Below are positions 8,640 to 16,011 of a stretch of DNA of 64,000 nucleotides, one piece after another. The DNA lies in the NCBI RefSeq assembly GCF_004924335.1, contig NZ_CP024633.1, forward strand, positions 186,001 through 250,000, written 5' to 3'. The DNA is from Mycobacteroides salmoniphilum. GTDB lineage: Bacteria > Actinomycetota > Actinomycetes > Mycobacteriales > Mycobacteriaceae. Every line of letters begins with the position of its first letter. Within the stretch, counting starts at the first letter, position 1. The notes beneath the pieces were generated by a model. It saw only the letters and a program-made list of their open reading frames with translations, was not told the origin of the DNA and made no database searches. The position numbers were made by a program, and so were the translations under genes.

Positions 8640-10511
8640 CTACGCCTTGGGCCCACCGCTTTCCGCCAGCCGCCGCACCGCATCGATGAAGACGTCGATC
8701 TCGTCGAAGGTGTTGTAGAACGCGAACGACGGCCGCACCGTCTGCTCCAGCCCCAGCCGCCGCAGAATCGGCTGCGCGCAGTGGTGTCCGGCCCGCACCG
8801 CGATGCCGTCGGCGTTGAGTGCCTTGCCGACCTCCACCGGTTCGTGCCCGTCGAGCACGAACGACAGCACCGATGCCTTGTGATCGGCCGTCCCCACCAG
8901 TCTTACGCCAGGTATCGCGGCCAATTGCGGAGTGGCGTACTCCAGAAGCGCATGCTCGTATTCAGCGATGCGGTCGATGCCGATGCGCTCCACATACCGC
9001 AGCGCCTCACCCAGTCCGACGGCATCGGCGATGTTCCCGGTGCCCGCCTCGAACTTGTTGGGCGGACCCTGGAACACCGCGCGCTCCAGGGTGACATCGG
9101 CGATCATGTTGCCGCCGCCCTGCCACGGGGGTGTTTCCGCCAACGCGTCCTCGCTGCCGTACAGCACACCGATCCCGGTGGGGCCGTAGATCTTATGGCC
9201 CGAGAAGACGAAGAAATCGGCGCCGAGCTCCTGCAGATTCACCGTGAGGTGCGGTACCGACTGCGCGCCGTCGATGAGTACGCGAGCGCCGTAGCGGTGC
9301 GCGATCTCGACGATCTGCTTGGCGGGCGTCACCGTGCCCAATGCATTGGAAACCTGGGTGGCCGCCACCAGTTTGGTGCGCGGTCCGACCAGGTCTTCCA
9401 GCTCGGACAGCAGCAGGTTGCCGGAGTCATCCACCGGGGCCACCTTGATGACGGCGCCGGTCTTCTTCGCGATCTGCTGCCACGGAACGATATTGGCGTG
9501 GTGCTCCAGGTGGGTGATGACGATCTCATCCCCGTGCCCGAGGTTCTTGCCGCCCCAGGCGTGCGCCACCAGGTTGATGGCTTCGGTGGCCCCGCGGACA
9601 AAGATGATGTTCTCGTCCGCCTCGGCGCCGAGGAACTTGCGGACGGCGCCGCGTGCATCCTCGTACGCGTCGGTGGCCCGTGCCGCCAATTCGTGTGCGG
9701 CACGGTGGATATTGGAGTTCTCGTGCTGATAGAAGTGCACCAGCCGATCGATCACCGACTGCGGCTTCTGAGTGGTCGCGGCATTGTCGAACCAGATCAG
9801 CGGCTTACCGTTGACGGTCTCGGACAGGATCGGGAAATCCGCCCGAATCGAGGCGACATCGAAGGCGCGCGCGTCCTCGTGGATCGGTGCCGCAGCAGGC
9901 GCCCCGCCCAAGAAGTAGTAGTTCGCCTCATCGCCTCCGGCCGGCGCCACCGGGGTCGTCCACCCGAGGTCGGGTACCCCCGGTGCCTCCGAGTACGGAG
10001 CCACGCGAGGTGAGGCGGCCGCTGGTGCGATGACGGGGGTGGCGAGCACCCCGGGGATCGTCGGAACCAGCCCCGAGGGGACGGCGAAATCGGCGAGACC
10101 TGTTGTCGGATAACCCGTTGTGGCGGCGTGTGCGGCAGAGGTGCCCGATGTCAGGTCACCGCCGCCACCCCGCGGAGCCACCGGCACCGCTCCGGGAACA
10201 CCGTCGGGGGTCGCCGAACCGAAGGCCGCGACAGGTGGAGCCACCGTTGCCGTCGATAAGGCGTCCGCCAGCGGTGCCGGTGCGTACGGACTGGCCAACG
10301 AGCCCGCCGTGGCTGCCGCGGACGACCCCGCGGTCGCGTCCGGGACGGTGCCCCGGGGCGCGACGGGTACCGCCGGTCCCGGGGTATCGATGCCCGGAGC
10401 TCCCGAAGGCGTTGCCTCCCAGAACAGCTGAGTGGCCAACGCCGACAGCTCCGCCGCAGACGGGAATCCAGGTGGGCTGTCGGTTACCGGGATCGCGTCA
10501 CTTGTAGACAT
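8640..10511 (-). CDS. Encapsulin-cargo cysteine desulfurase with long disordered N-terminus
   Basis: A 623-residue SufS-type cysteine desulfurase. The catalytic part begins near residue 217 (FDVASIRADFPIL) and holds the PLP lysine K440 (FVFSGHKIYGPTG) and the sulfur-carrying C578 (VRAGHHCAQPIL). The first ~215 residues are Ala/Pro/Gly-rich and disordered, with short islands that look like docking motifs: ELSALATQLFWE (21-32), two copies of VPVAPRG (48-54 and 109-115) and ANYYFLGG (196-203). This architecture is that of family 2A encapsulin cargo. The ATG at 10511 overlaps the encapsulin gene by 14 bp. It should release sulfur from cysteine inside the shell, making persulfide or stored sulfur. 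Confidence 0.93.
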   Translation of the reverse strand: MSTSDAIPVTDSPPGFPSAAELSALATQLFWEATPSGAPGIDTPGPAVPVAPRGTVPDATAGSSAAATAGSLASPYAPAPLADALSTATVAPPVAAFGSATPDGVPGAVPVAPRGGGGDLTSGTSAAHAATTGYPTTGLADFAVPSGLVPTIPGVLATPVIAPAAASPRVAPYSEAPGVPDLGWTTPVAPAGGDEANYYFLGGAPAAAPIHEDARAFDVASIRADFPILSETVNGKPLIWFDNAATTQKPQSVIDRLVHFYQHENSNIHRAAHELAARATDAYEDARGAVRKFLGAEADENIIFVRGATEAINLVAHAWGGKNLGHGDEIVITHLEHHANIVPWQQIAKKTGAVIKVAPVDDSGNLLLSELEDLVGPRTKLVAATQVSNALGTVTPAKQIVEIAHRYGARVLIDGAQSVPHLTVNLQELGADFFVFSGHKIYGPTGIGVLYGSEDALAETPPWQGGGNMIADVTLERAVFQGPPNKFEAGTGNIADAVGLGEALRYVERIGIDRIAEYEHALLEYATPQLAAIPGVRLVGTADHKASVLSFVLDGHEPVEVGKALNADGIAVRAGHHCAQPILRRLGLEQTVRPSFAFYNTFDEIDVFIDAVRRLAESGGPKA

Positions 10512-11421
10512 GGAACTTGTCCACCTGCACATCGTCGAGAACGGCCAGTGCGTCATCGGTCAGCACAGCCAGCGACGAATACAGGGTGACGAGGTACGAG
10601 GCGATGGCCGACCGGTTGATACCGGTGAACCGCACCGAGAGACCCGGCGCCTGCTCTCCGACCAGACCGGGCTGGAACAGGCCGACGACGCCCTGGCGCT
10701 CCTCGCCGGTGCGCACCAGCAGGATCTTGGTCTTGGCGTCCTTCACGGGAACCTTGTCCGACGGGATGATCGGGATACCACGCCAGGTGATGAACTGCGC
10801 ACCGAACAGACTCACCACAACCGGCGGCACGCCGCGGCGGGTGGCCTCTCGGCCGAACGCCGCCACACCCAGCGGGTGGGTCAGGAAGAATCCGGGGGTC
10901 TTCCACACCTTGGTGATCAGGGCGTCCAGGTCATCCGGGGTGGGAGCGCCGCCGAGGGTCTTGATGGTCTGCTCGGGAGTGGCCTGGGCCAGCAGGCCGT
11001 ATTCCGCGTTGTTGATGAGCTCACTTTCCTGACGTTCCTTGATGGACTCGATGGTCAGGCGTAGCTGCTGGGCGATCTGGTCGTGCGGGCTGGAGTACAG
11101 ATCAGAGACCCGGGTGTTGATGTCGAGCAGCGTCGAGATGGTCCGCAGTGTGTACTCGCGCGGGTTGGTCTCGTAATCGACGTAGGTCTGCGGCAGCGGG
11201 GCCTCACTCTCGCCCTGCTCTTCGCTGTGGATCGCGACCTTGTCCGGGTTGATCACGCGGTTTACCCGGTAGATGCCGGCCTCGACGGGGACCCAGTTCA
11301 GCAGATGCAGCAGCCACCGCGGAGTGATCGTCGACAGCTGAGGGACGGTCTTGGTGGCATTGGCTAGCTGCCGTGCGGCGAGATCGCCGAGGGCCTGGGA
11401 TTCGTTCTTGGCAGCGGGCAC
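10498..11421 (-). CDS. Family 2A encapsulin shell protein (SrpI / MMP-I-like)
   Basis: A 307-residue HK97-fold nanocompartment shell protein, the same length as the M. leprae major membrane protein I. Recognisable segments are STITPRWLLHLLNWVPVEAG, YRVNRVINPDKVAI, LYSSPHDQIAQQLRLTIE and TRRGVPPVVVSLFGAQFITWRG. The GTG at 11421 is chosen as start because AGGAGG lies 8 nt before it; the frame extends to an ATG at 11466 without a ribosome site. It is the first gene of a two-gene operon with the cysteine desulfurase. The cyanobacterial relative SrpI is induced by sulfur starvation. Confidence 0.95.
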   Translation of the reverse strand: MPAAKNESQALGDLAARQLANATKTVPQLSTITPRWLLHLLNWVPVEAGIYRVNRVINPDKVAIHSEEQGESEAPLPQTYVDYETNPREYTLRTISTLLDINTRVSDLYSSPHDQIAQQLRLTIESIKERQESELINNAEYGLLAQATPEQTIKTLGGAPTPDDLDALITKVWKTPGFFLTHPLGVAAFGREATRRGVPPVVVSLFGAQFITWRGIPIIPSDKVPVKDAKTKILLVRTGEERQGVVGLFQPGLVGEQAPGLSVRFTGINRSAIASYLVTLYSSLAVLTDDALAVLDDVQVDKFHVYK

Positions 11422-11630
11422 AGCGGTTTCCTCCTGGGCGAATGGGATCAAGACCTGATGGCTCAAATCCTAATCGCGATTGGGTCGGCGCATCAGGTAA
11501 CTAACACCCGTGCGCCAAACTCCGCGGGGCAGGGTTTCGCTGCCTGGCGGCATCGCGGCGGATTTGTCGCGCACGTCTGGGCCGGGAGACGGCGAGCCCG
11601 CAAAAATCCGGGCGTGCGGCCGGGCGTCCG

Positions 11631-11636
11631 TAGACT
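11631..11636 (+). promoter_or_regulatory. -10 box TAGACT of a leaderless transcript
   Basis: TAGACT fits the mycobacterial TANNNT -10 consensus and ends 6 nt before the A of the ATG at 11643, so transcription would start at or next to the start codon. No clear -35 element is seen, which is common for mycobacterial leaderless promoters. Confidence 0.6.
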
Positions 11637-11642
11637 GGATGC

Positions 11643-11744
11643 ATGCAGCACGTCGCACCATCGCACCGACTTCGGGCGATCAGCGGGCTGCGCGCCGACA
11701 CCCTCGGGGCGCGCAGCGCCGCCGTGTGTTGCTGTTGTTGTTGA
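11643..11744 (+). CDS. Leaderless poly-cysteine leader peptide (predicted Cys attenuator)
   Basis: A 33-residue ORF starting MQHVAPSHRLRAISG and ending AAVCCCCC: five consecutive cysteine codons (TGT TGC TGT TGT TGT) directly before TGA at 11742-11744. The ATG sits at the expected start of transcription from the TAGACT box, so it needs no ribosome site. Leaderless poly-cysteine short ORFs acting as cysteine-responsive attenuators of downstream genes are described in mycobacteria. Ribosomes stalling for lack of Cys-tRNA would change the downstream RNA fold, where CCCAGC and GCTGGG can pair. It precedes the gene at 11839 and diverges from the encapsulin/cysteine desulfurase operon. Confidence 0.8.
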   Translation: MQHVAPSHRLRAISGLRADTLGARSAAVCCCCC

Positions 11745-11767
11745 TTCCCTAACCCCGCCCCTGGCAT

Positions 11768-11805
11768 CCCAGCTGACCGTCTTTCGACGTTATCGAGCTG
11801 CTGGG
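11768..11805 (+). promoter_or_regulatory. Possible attenuator hairpin after the Cys leader
   Basis: CCCAGC (11768-11773) can pair with GCTGGG (11800-11805) in the gap between the poly-cysteine ORF and the start at 11839. This is a plausible structure for release or sequestration of the downstream ribosome site, but it is short and was found by eye. Confidence 0.35.
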
Positions 11806-11838
11806 CTGCAATCCGCCGGCACAAGGATCAACCAACCC

Positions 11839-13110
11839 ATGACCAATCATTCTTTGCTATCGCTCGTCCAATGGCCATCCGCCCGCATTACTGGTAGGCG
11901 CCACGGCCACAATGCCGAGGTACTCCCACAGCGCCTGACGAGGTATCGCGGGGGCACCTATTCGTCCACCGTGGACGAGGTTGTGTTCACTGACGGAACT
12001 TCTGCTCGCACAGATTTAATTCGCCTCAACCCCACCATCGCCGCGTACTCGCTCGATATCGCGGGAATCGCCCCCAACCTGCCCTCGGGGTACGCGGTGG
12101 CGGACTGGCTGTCGGTGGCGAACCTGCGGGCCCGTACCCGCGAATCGCAGGTCGCCTGGATCTTGGCCAACTCCTTCCCGGCGCTGTCGACCGCACAGCT
12201 GAGCCGTAGGTTGCGTGCCGCCGGATACCTGAGTGAGGCCAATATCAAGGACCACGAGGCCATCGCCGGAACCCAGGCGGCCATCTGGTTTCTCACCAAC
12301 GGGGTGGAGCTGGACACTGCGGCGCGCAATGTGCCCGGGGCAACCCGTAAGTCGCCGTCCTTCATCGAGTTTGAATTCAAGGAACGCCCGCAGCTGGGCG
12401 GCCTTACGGTGCGTACCGGTGCGGGGCAGAAGCCAGCCAACGTTCGGCTGCACGCGTCTGTCAACGGCGCCGTGTGGCGTGAGGTGTCCTCCTCGGAGTT
12501 GAGCTTCGCCGACGGCGAGGCGCGGTACGTCAAGACATTGGGTGTGGGCGCGACGGTTGCCGAAACCCAGCATGGCGCGCCGGATCTCGGATATCGCTTC
12601 TATCGCCTGTATGTGCAGGGCGGCACCGATGACGTCGAGGGTGTCGAGTTCTGGCTGCATGATGCGCGCAACCACCGCAACGCCGACCGTGTCGTGCAGC
12701 TGTACCAGTACCTACTGGAACAGTCGCTGATCGCCGCCGGTCAGGTGGACCGTGCTCCCGTGATCGATGACTCGCAGGCCGTGATGGCCGCGGGCCTGAT
12801 GGGTCCGTTCGTGGTGGATTCGCAACGTCCGGTTCTGCTTTCACTCTCCGAGGGCGCCAAGGCGATGGACATCTCCGGGGCCGAGCTCACGGGACTGGTG
12901 GATTCGGGTACACGCTTCTACGTGCGCCCCGCGGAGTGCGTTGCGACGGTGACGGTTTCGGTGGTTGACCCGGTAGCGACCGCCCGCGTACTCACCGGAG
13001 TGGCCGAGGGGCCTTTGACCCCACTGGCATTGGTGCTCCCGGGTGCGCGAGAAGTTATCGAACTCACCGTCGAATGGGCCGAAGCCACGCAGCTGTCACG
13101 GGTGAGCTAG
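11839..13110 (+). CDS. TQXA/thioester-domain-like protein with Ser in place of Cys
   Basis: A 423-residue protein. The N-terminal part resembles the TQXA thioester domain of Gram-positive surface adhesins: IAAYSLDIAG at 68-77 and AGTQAAIWFLTNG at 143-155. In true thioester domains a Cys in the first motif (YC-x-D/E) bonds to the Gln of TQxA; here the Gln (Q146) is kept but the first motif has S71. A beta-rich, discoidin-like part follows (IEFEFKERPQLGGLTV ... YRFYRLYVQGG). I see no signal peptide or sortase signal from the Met at 11839. It lies behind the poly-cysteine leader and ends 4 bp inside the convergent hisC2. Confidence 0.7.
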   Translation: MTNHSLLSLVQWPSARITGRRHGHNAEVLPQRLTRYRGGTYSSTVDEVVFTDGTSARTDLIRLNPTIAAYSLDIAGIAPNLPSGYAVADWLSVANLRARTRESQVAWILANSFPALSTAQLSRRLRAAGYLSEANIKDHEAIAGTQAAIWFLTNGVELDTAARNVPGATRKSPSFIEFEFKERPQLGGLTVRTGAGQKPANVRLHASVNGAVWREVSSSELSFADGEARYVKTLGVGATVAETQHGAPDLGYRFYRLYVQGGTDDVEGVEFWLHDARNHRNADRVVQLYQYLLEQSLIAAGQVDRAPVIDDSQAVMAAGLMGPFVVDSQRPVLLSLSEGAKAMDISGAELTGLVDSGTRFYVRPAECVATVTVSVVDPVATARVLTGVAEGPLTPLALVLPGAREVIELTVEWAEATQLSRVS

Positions 13111-14189
13111 CGCCAGGTACGCGCGAACTCAAGGAATGCGTCGTTCTCCTCGGGCGCTCCAACGGTGACCCGTACGCCATCGGTTCCGAAGGGGCGCACG
13201 ATGATTCGAGCCTCCGCGGAGGCTTGTGCGAATTCCGTCGAGCGCTCGCCCAGCGGCAACCACACGAAGTTTGCCTGCGAGGGCGGCACGTCGTACCCCG
13301 CCTCCCGGAGTGCGCTGGTTACCCGGGTGCGCTCGGCGACAACATCATTGGTCCGGGCAAGGAGCTCTTCCGCAGCGCCGATGGAGGCCACCGCGGCCGC
13401 CTGGGCGAGGCTGGATGCGCTGAACGGCACGTACACCTTGCCCAGCGTGCTGATCACGTCAGGATCGCCGATCGCATAGCCCACGCGTAGGCCCGCCAGG
13501 CCATATGCCTTTGAGAAGGTCCGCAACACAACCACATTGGGGTGTTCGCGAACCAGCGCGATGCTATCGGCGAATCCCTCGCGCACGTACTCGATGTAGG
13601 CCTCGTCGATCGCGATGAGGATATGAGCCGGCACCGTCTCAACGAACCGTCGCAGATCGGCAGGCGGCACCACAGTGCCGGTCGGATTGTTCGGGTTGCA
13701 GACGAAGATCAGCCGAGTGGCGTCCGTCACCGCGGCGGCCATGCCATCAAGGTCGTAGGTGTAATCGGTCAGCGGCACCTGAACCGGGGTGGCGCCGGCG
13801 ACACGCACCACCAGGGGGTACGTCTCGAAGGAGCGCCAGCCGAACAGCACCTCGTCGCCCACCGTCGCGGTGATTTGTACAAGCTGCTGGCACAGGCTCA
13901 CAGATCCGCATCCCACCGCGATGTGCTCGGGCGGCATGTCCACGTGTTTGGCCAGGTGCGAGCGCAGCTCGGCGTACCCGTTGTCGGGGTACCGGTTGAT
14001 CCGTGCGGTGGCCTCGACGATGGCCGTACGGACGCTGGGCAGGGGGCCGTGCACGGTCTCGTTGCTTGCGAGCTTGATGGCGCCGGGGACGGTGCGGCCC
14101 GGGGTGTACGCCGGCAGTTCGGTCAGCTCGGGGCGTAGTCGCGCGGGCGCCGATGAGCCGCGTGCGCGAAGAGGATCAGACACGGCCAC
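13107..14189 (-). CDS. hisC2: Histidinol-phosphate / aromatic aminotransferase
   Basis: A 360-residue class I/II PLP aminotransferase matching Rv3772. Motifs: IKLASNETVHGPLPSVRTAI (N-terminal substrate region), GCGSVSLCQQL, IFVCNPNNPTGT, LIAIDEAYIEY (cofactor Asp/Tyr) and the lysine loop RTFSKAYGLAGLRVGY. It converts imidazole-acetol phosphate or aromatic keto acids using glutamate. The HisC2/Pat group typically favours aromatic substrates in mycobacteria, and tyrA lies about 19 kb away. ATG at 14189; the frame ends overlapping the convergent gene by 4 bp. Confidence 0.92.
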   Translation of the reverse strand: MAVSDPLRARGSSAPARLRPELTELPAYTPGRTVPGAIKLASNETVHGPLPSVRTAIVEATARINRYPDNGYAELRSHLAKHVDMPPEHIAVGCGSVSLCQQLVQITATVGDEVLFGWRSFETYPLVVRVAGATPVQVPLTDYTYDLDGMAAAVTDATRLIFVCNPNNPTGTVVPPADLRRFVETVPAHILIAIDEAYIEYVREGFADSIALVREHPNVVVLRTFSKAYGLAGLRVGYAIGDPDVISTLGKVYVPFSASSLAQAAAVASIGAAEELLARTNDVVAERTRVTSALREAGYDVPPSQANFVWLPLGERSTEFAQASAEARIIVRPFGTDGVRVTVGAPEENDAFLEFARTWR

Positions 14190-14318
14190 CAGACTATCGG
14201 TGCATGTTGGGCCGGACGACGACCAACGGCTTTGCCTTCCGGCCGCGCGGGCCTGTACTCTGTGCCCTCGGCGGTTCCGAATCCATTTATGGGTTCGGAG
14301 TACCGCTCGGGAAGTTCA

Positions 14319-14407
14319 GGAGGCGTGCCAGAGCGGCCGAATGGGACTCACTGCTAATGAGTTGTCCCCTTTACGGGGGACCGGAGGTTCAAATCCTCTC
14401 GCCTCCG
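14319..14407 (+). tRNA. tRNA-Ser(GCT)
   Basis: An 89-nt type II tRNA: acceptor arms GGAGGCG/CGCCTCC, anticodon stem ACTCA/TGAGT around CTGCTAA with anticodon GCT at 14353-14355, long variable arm (GTCCCCTTTACGGGGGAC) and T arm GGAGGTTCAAATCCTCT. Discriminator G. It is followed 48 nt later by tRNA-Arg. The 14190-14318 gap upstream shows no gene and should hold the tRNA promoter. Confidence 0.97.
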
Positions 14408-14455
14408 CGTCGGTCTGCAGGCCAAACCTGTTGACCTGCAACAATTGAATAGCAC

Positions 14456-14531
14456 GCGCCCGTAGCTCAACGGATAGAGCATCTGACTACGGATCAGAAG
14501 GTTAGGGGTTCGAATCCCTTCGGGCGCACCA
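14456..14531 (+). tRNA. tRNA-Arg(ACG), CCA encoded
   Basis: Cloverleaf with acceptor GCGCCCG/CGGGCGC, D arm GCTCAACGGATAGAGC, anticodon stem TCTGA/TCAGA around CTACGGA with anticodon ACG at 14489-14491, and T arm AGGGGTTCGAATCCCTT. The discriminator A is followed by genomic CCA. Position 34 is expected to be deaminated to inosine by TadA, whose gene is at 34177. Confidence 0.97.
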
Positions 14532-14559
14532 GGACTTCTTCTCGAGTGAGTGAGAAGCT

Positions 14560-14991
14560 ATGACACAGGTTCAACGGTATTTCCCGCACCCTCCCCATGA
14601 TGTGTGGTCGGCCCTGGTCGATCCGGCATCGTGGTGGGGCAAGCCTGACACCCCGCCGGTCGACGTCACCGTGGGGAGCGCGTTCACGATGACCACCGTG
14701 CCGGTGGTGGGAACGCGGTTCACCGGCGTCTTCGAGGTTGAGTTTCTCGATGCCGTGCCGTACGAGCATTTGACCCTGGGTCTTCACGCCCACGCCGGCA
14801 CGGGGCCCTCGGCCCGGTGGACACGTCACGTGGCCTTTCGCGAGCACGAGGGCGGCACGCTGCTGACCGTGACGAACAGAGGTGTCAATCTCGACGACGT
14901 CGACGAACGGATTCTGCTGCGGGTCGTCAAAGAGATCCAGGCGACCGAGTTGTACGGCATTGCCACACTGCTGGATCAGCCGCGCGGCTGA
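14560..14991 (+). CDS. SRPBCC (AHSA1/START-like) protein
   Basis: A 143-residue single-domain helix-grip fold protein. It opens MTQVQRYFPHPPHDVWSALV, has the WWGKPDTPP loop and closes with a long C-terminal helix (VDERILLRVVKEIQATELYGIA). Such domains bind hydrophobic ligands; the ligand is unknown. Its layout and the segment GVNLDDVDERILLRVVKE closely parallel GVDINDHSEKVLMRIVTES of the protein at 35978, which also lies directly after a tRNA gene. Overlaps the convergent TetR gene by 16 bp. Confidence 0.8.
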   Translation: MTQVQRYFPHPPHDVWSALVDPASWWGKPDTPPVDVTVGSAFTMTTVPVVGTRFTGVFEVEFLDAVPYEHLTLGLHAHAGTGPSARWTRHVAFREHEGGTLLTVTNRGVNLDDVDERILLRVVKEIQATELYGIATLLDQPRG

Positions 14992-15584
14992 TCCGCCAGC
15001 CCGTCCCGCAGCCGTTGAAATCCCTGGGCGACAAGCTCTCCGGGGCCTCCCAGGAGGGTGGAATCGGAGACTGCCAGTTGGATGACCGTCCCGAGGACCG
15101 CGTAGGCGGCGTTGCAGACCAGTCGCGGATACAGGTCCACGTCAGGATCCAGTCCAGTGCGCCGACCGACTTCGGCGAGCACGACGGTTCCCACATCATC
15201 GGAGCGGGCCGCGTCATGCGCTGACAGGCCCGGGTTCTGCGCCGACAACCGAGTGACGGCGACGGCGGTACTGAAGGCCTCGGAGGTCGCCAGGTCCAGC
15301 ATCACTGCTTCCAGGGAATCGAACACATGCTCATCGGTAGGGCGCTGACGCAGCAGTCCGACGGCGTTGTCCTCGATGCCGCGCAACGAAAACAAGACGG
15401 CGTCTTCCTTGCTGGTGAAGTAGTTGCGAAAGGTGCGCGACGAGACGCGCACCGCGTCCGCGATCTCGTCGACCGTGACCGCCGACAGGTCGCCCCGGTC
15501 CAGCGCCAGTTCCAGGGCGGCGCGGCTCAACGCCAGCTTGGTCTCGGACTTCTTCTGCTCGCGCAGGCCGCTGGGCGGTGGCAT
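14976..15584 (-). CDS. TetR family transcriptional regulator
   Basis: A 202-residue TetR-type repressor. The HTH region reads LALSRAALELALDRGDLSAVTVDEIADAVRVS, then SRTFRNYFTSKEDAVLFS, the canonical recognition helix and F-x-N-Y-F-x-S-K-E signature. Met at 15584 is preferred over upstream Met codons because the helical DNA-binding domain begins just after it. A strong inverted repeat, TTCCGTTT...AAACGGAA, lies 20-50 bp upstream and is a likely autoregulatory operator also covering the promoter of the small secreted protein gene at 15698. Confidence 0.9.
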   Translation of the reverse strand: MPPPSGLREQKKSETKLALSRAALELALDRGDLSAVTVDEIADAVRVSSRTFRNYFTSKEDAVLFSLRGIEDNAVGLLRQRPTDEHVFDSLEAVMLDLATSEAFSTAVAVTRLSAQNPGLSAHDAARSDDVGTVVLAEVGRRTGLDPDVDLYPRLVCNAAYAVLGTVIQLAVSDSTLLGGPGELVAQGFQRLRDGLADQPRG

Positions 15585-15603
15585 GTGGCCATAGTAACAA
15601 ACC

Positions 15604-15635
15604 TTCCGTTTGGGGAAACTTTTCCAAAAACGGAA
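15604..15635. promoter_or_regulatory. Inverted repeat TTCCGTTT-N16-AAACGGAA, likely TetR operator
   Basis: Perfect 8-bp arms at 15604-15611 and 15628-15635, with an inner GGAAA/TTTCC pair, in the short divergent region between the TetR gene and the small secreted protein gene. Nested symmetry of this size is typical of TetR dimer-pair sites. Confidence 0.6.
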
Positions 15636-15697
15636 ACGTTCTATGGGTATATCCGGCGTCAGGGTGAGGCCGGGAGCATGAAGAAGAGGCAACTGAC

Positions 15698-15922
15698 ATG
15701 CGCAAACTACTGGCCTCAGTGGGTATCGCCGCCGTGTTGGCGGCCGGGGGCGTCGCGCTGGCCGGTCCGGCCGCGGCGGCTCCGTGCGGAAACGTTGTGG
15801 TGTGGGGCAACGGCGGCGGCGTCTGTGAGTCGGACTTCGCGCCCGACGGCAGCTTCACGCGCTGCGACACCGTGTACGTGCTCGGCATCGGCGGGACGAA
15901 TTGCTACCGGGTGTACCCCTGA
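15698..15922 (+). CDS. Small secreted cysteine-containing protein
   Basis: A 74-residue protein: signal peptide MRKLLASVGIAAVLAAGGVA with predicted cleavage after AAAA, leaving a mature peptide of about 45 residues with four cysteines (APCGN, GVCES, TRCDT, TNCYR), probably two disulfides. Preceded by AGAGG at a suitable distance. Function not recognised. Its divergence from the TetR gene across a strong palindrome suggests it is a regulatory target. Confidence 0.72.
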   Translation: MRKLLASVGIAAVLAAGGVALAGPAAAAPCGNVVVWGNGGGVCESDFAPDGSFTRCDTVYVLGIGGTNCYRVYP

Positions 15923-16011
15923 GCGCTATCGGGTGACCATCGCGGGCACACCTGGGACGTCGTGTACCAGAAGCTTCCCGACGCGGTGTCCAGTCCGCTA
16001 CCGTCCCCCAC

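Noticed and set aside
8604..10013. 469-codon plus-strand frame opposite the cysteine desulfurase
   Set aside because: Low-complexity basic translation; the minus-strand gene has full catalytic motifs.
11422..11642. Second small leader ORF on the minus strand before the encapsulin gene
   Set aside because: A 27-codon frame exists (MPPGSETLPRG...) but it has no cysteine run, no -10 box at its start and no ribosome site.
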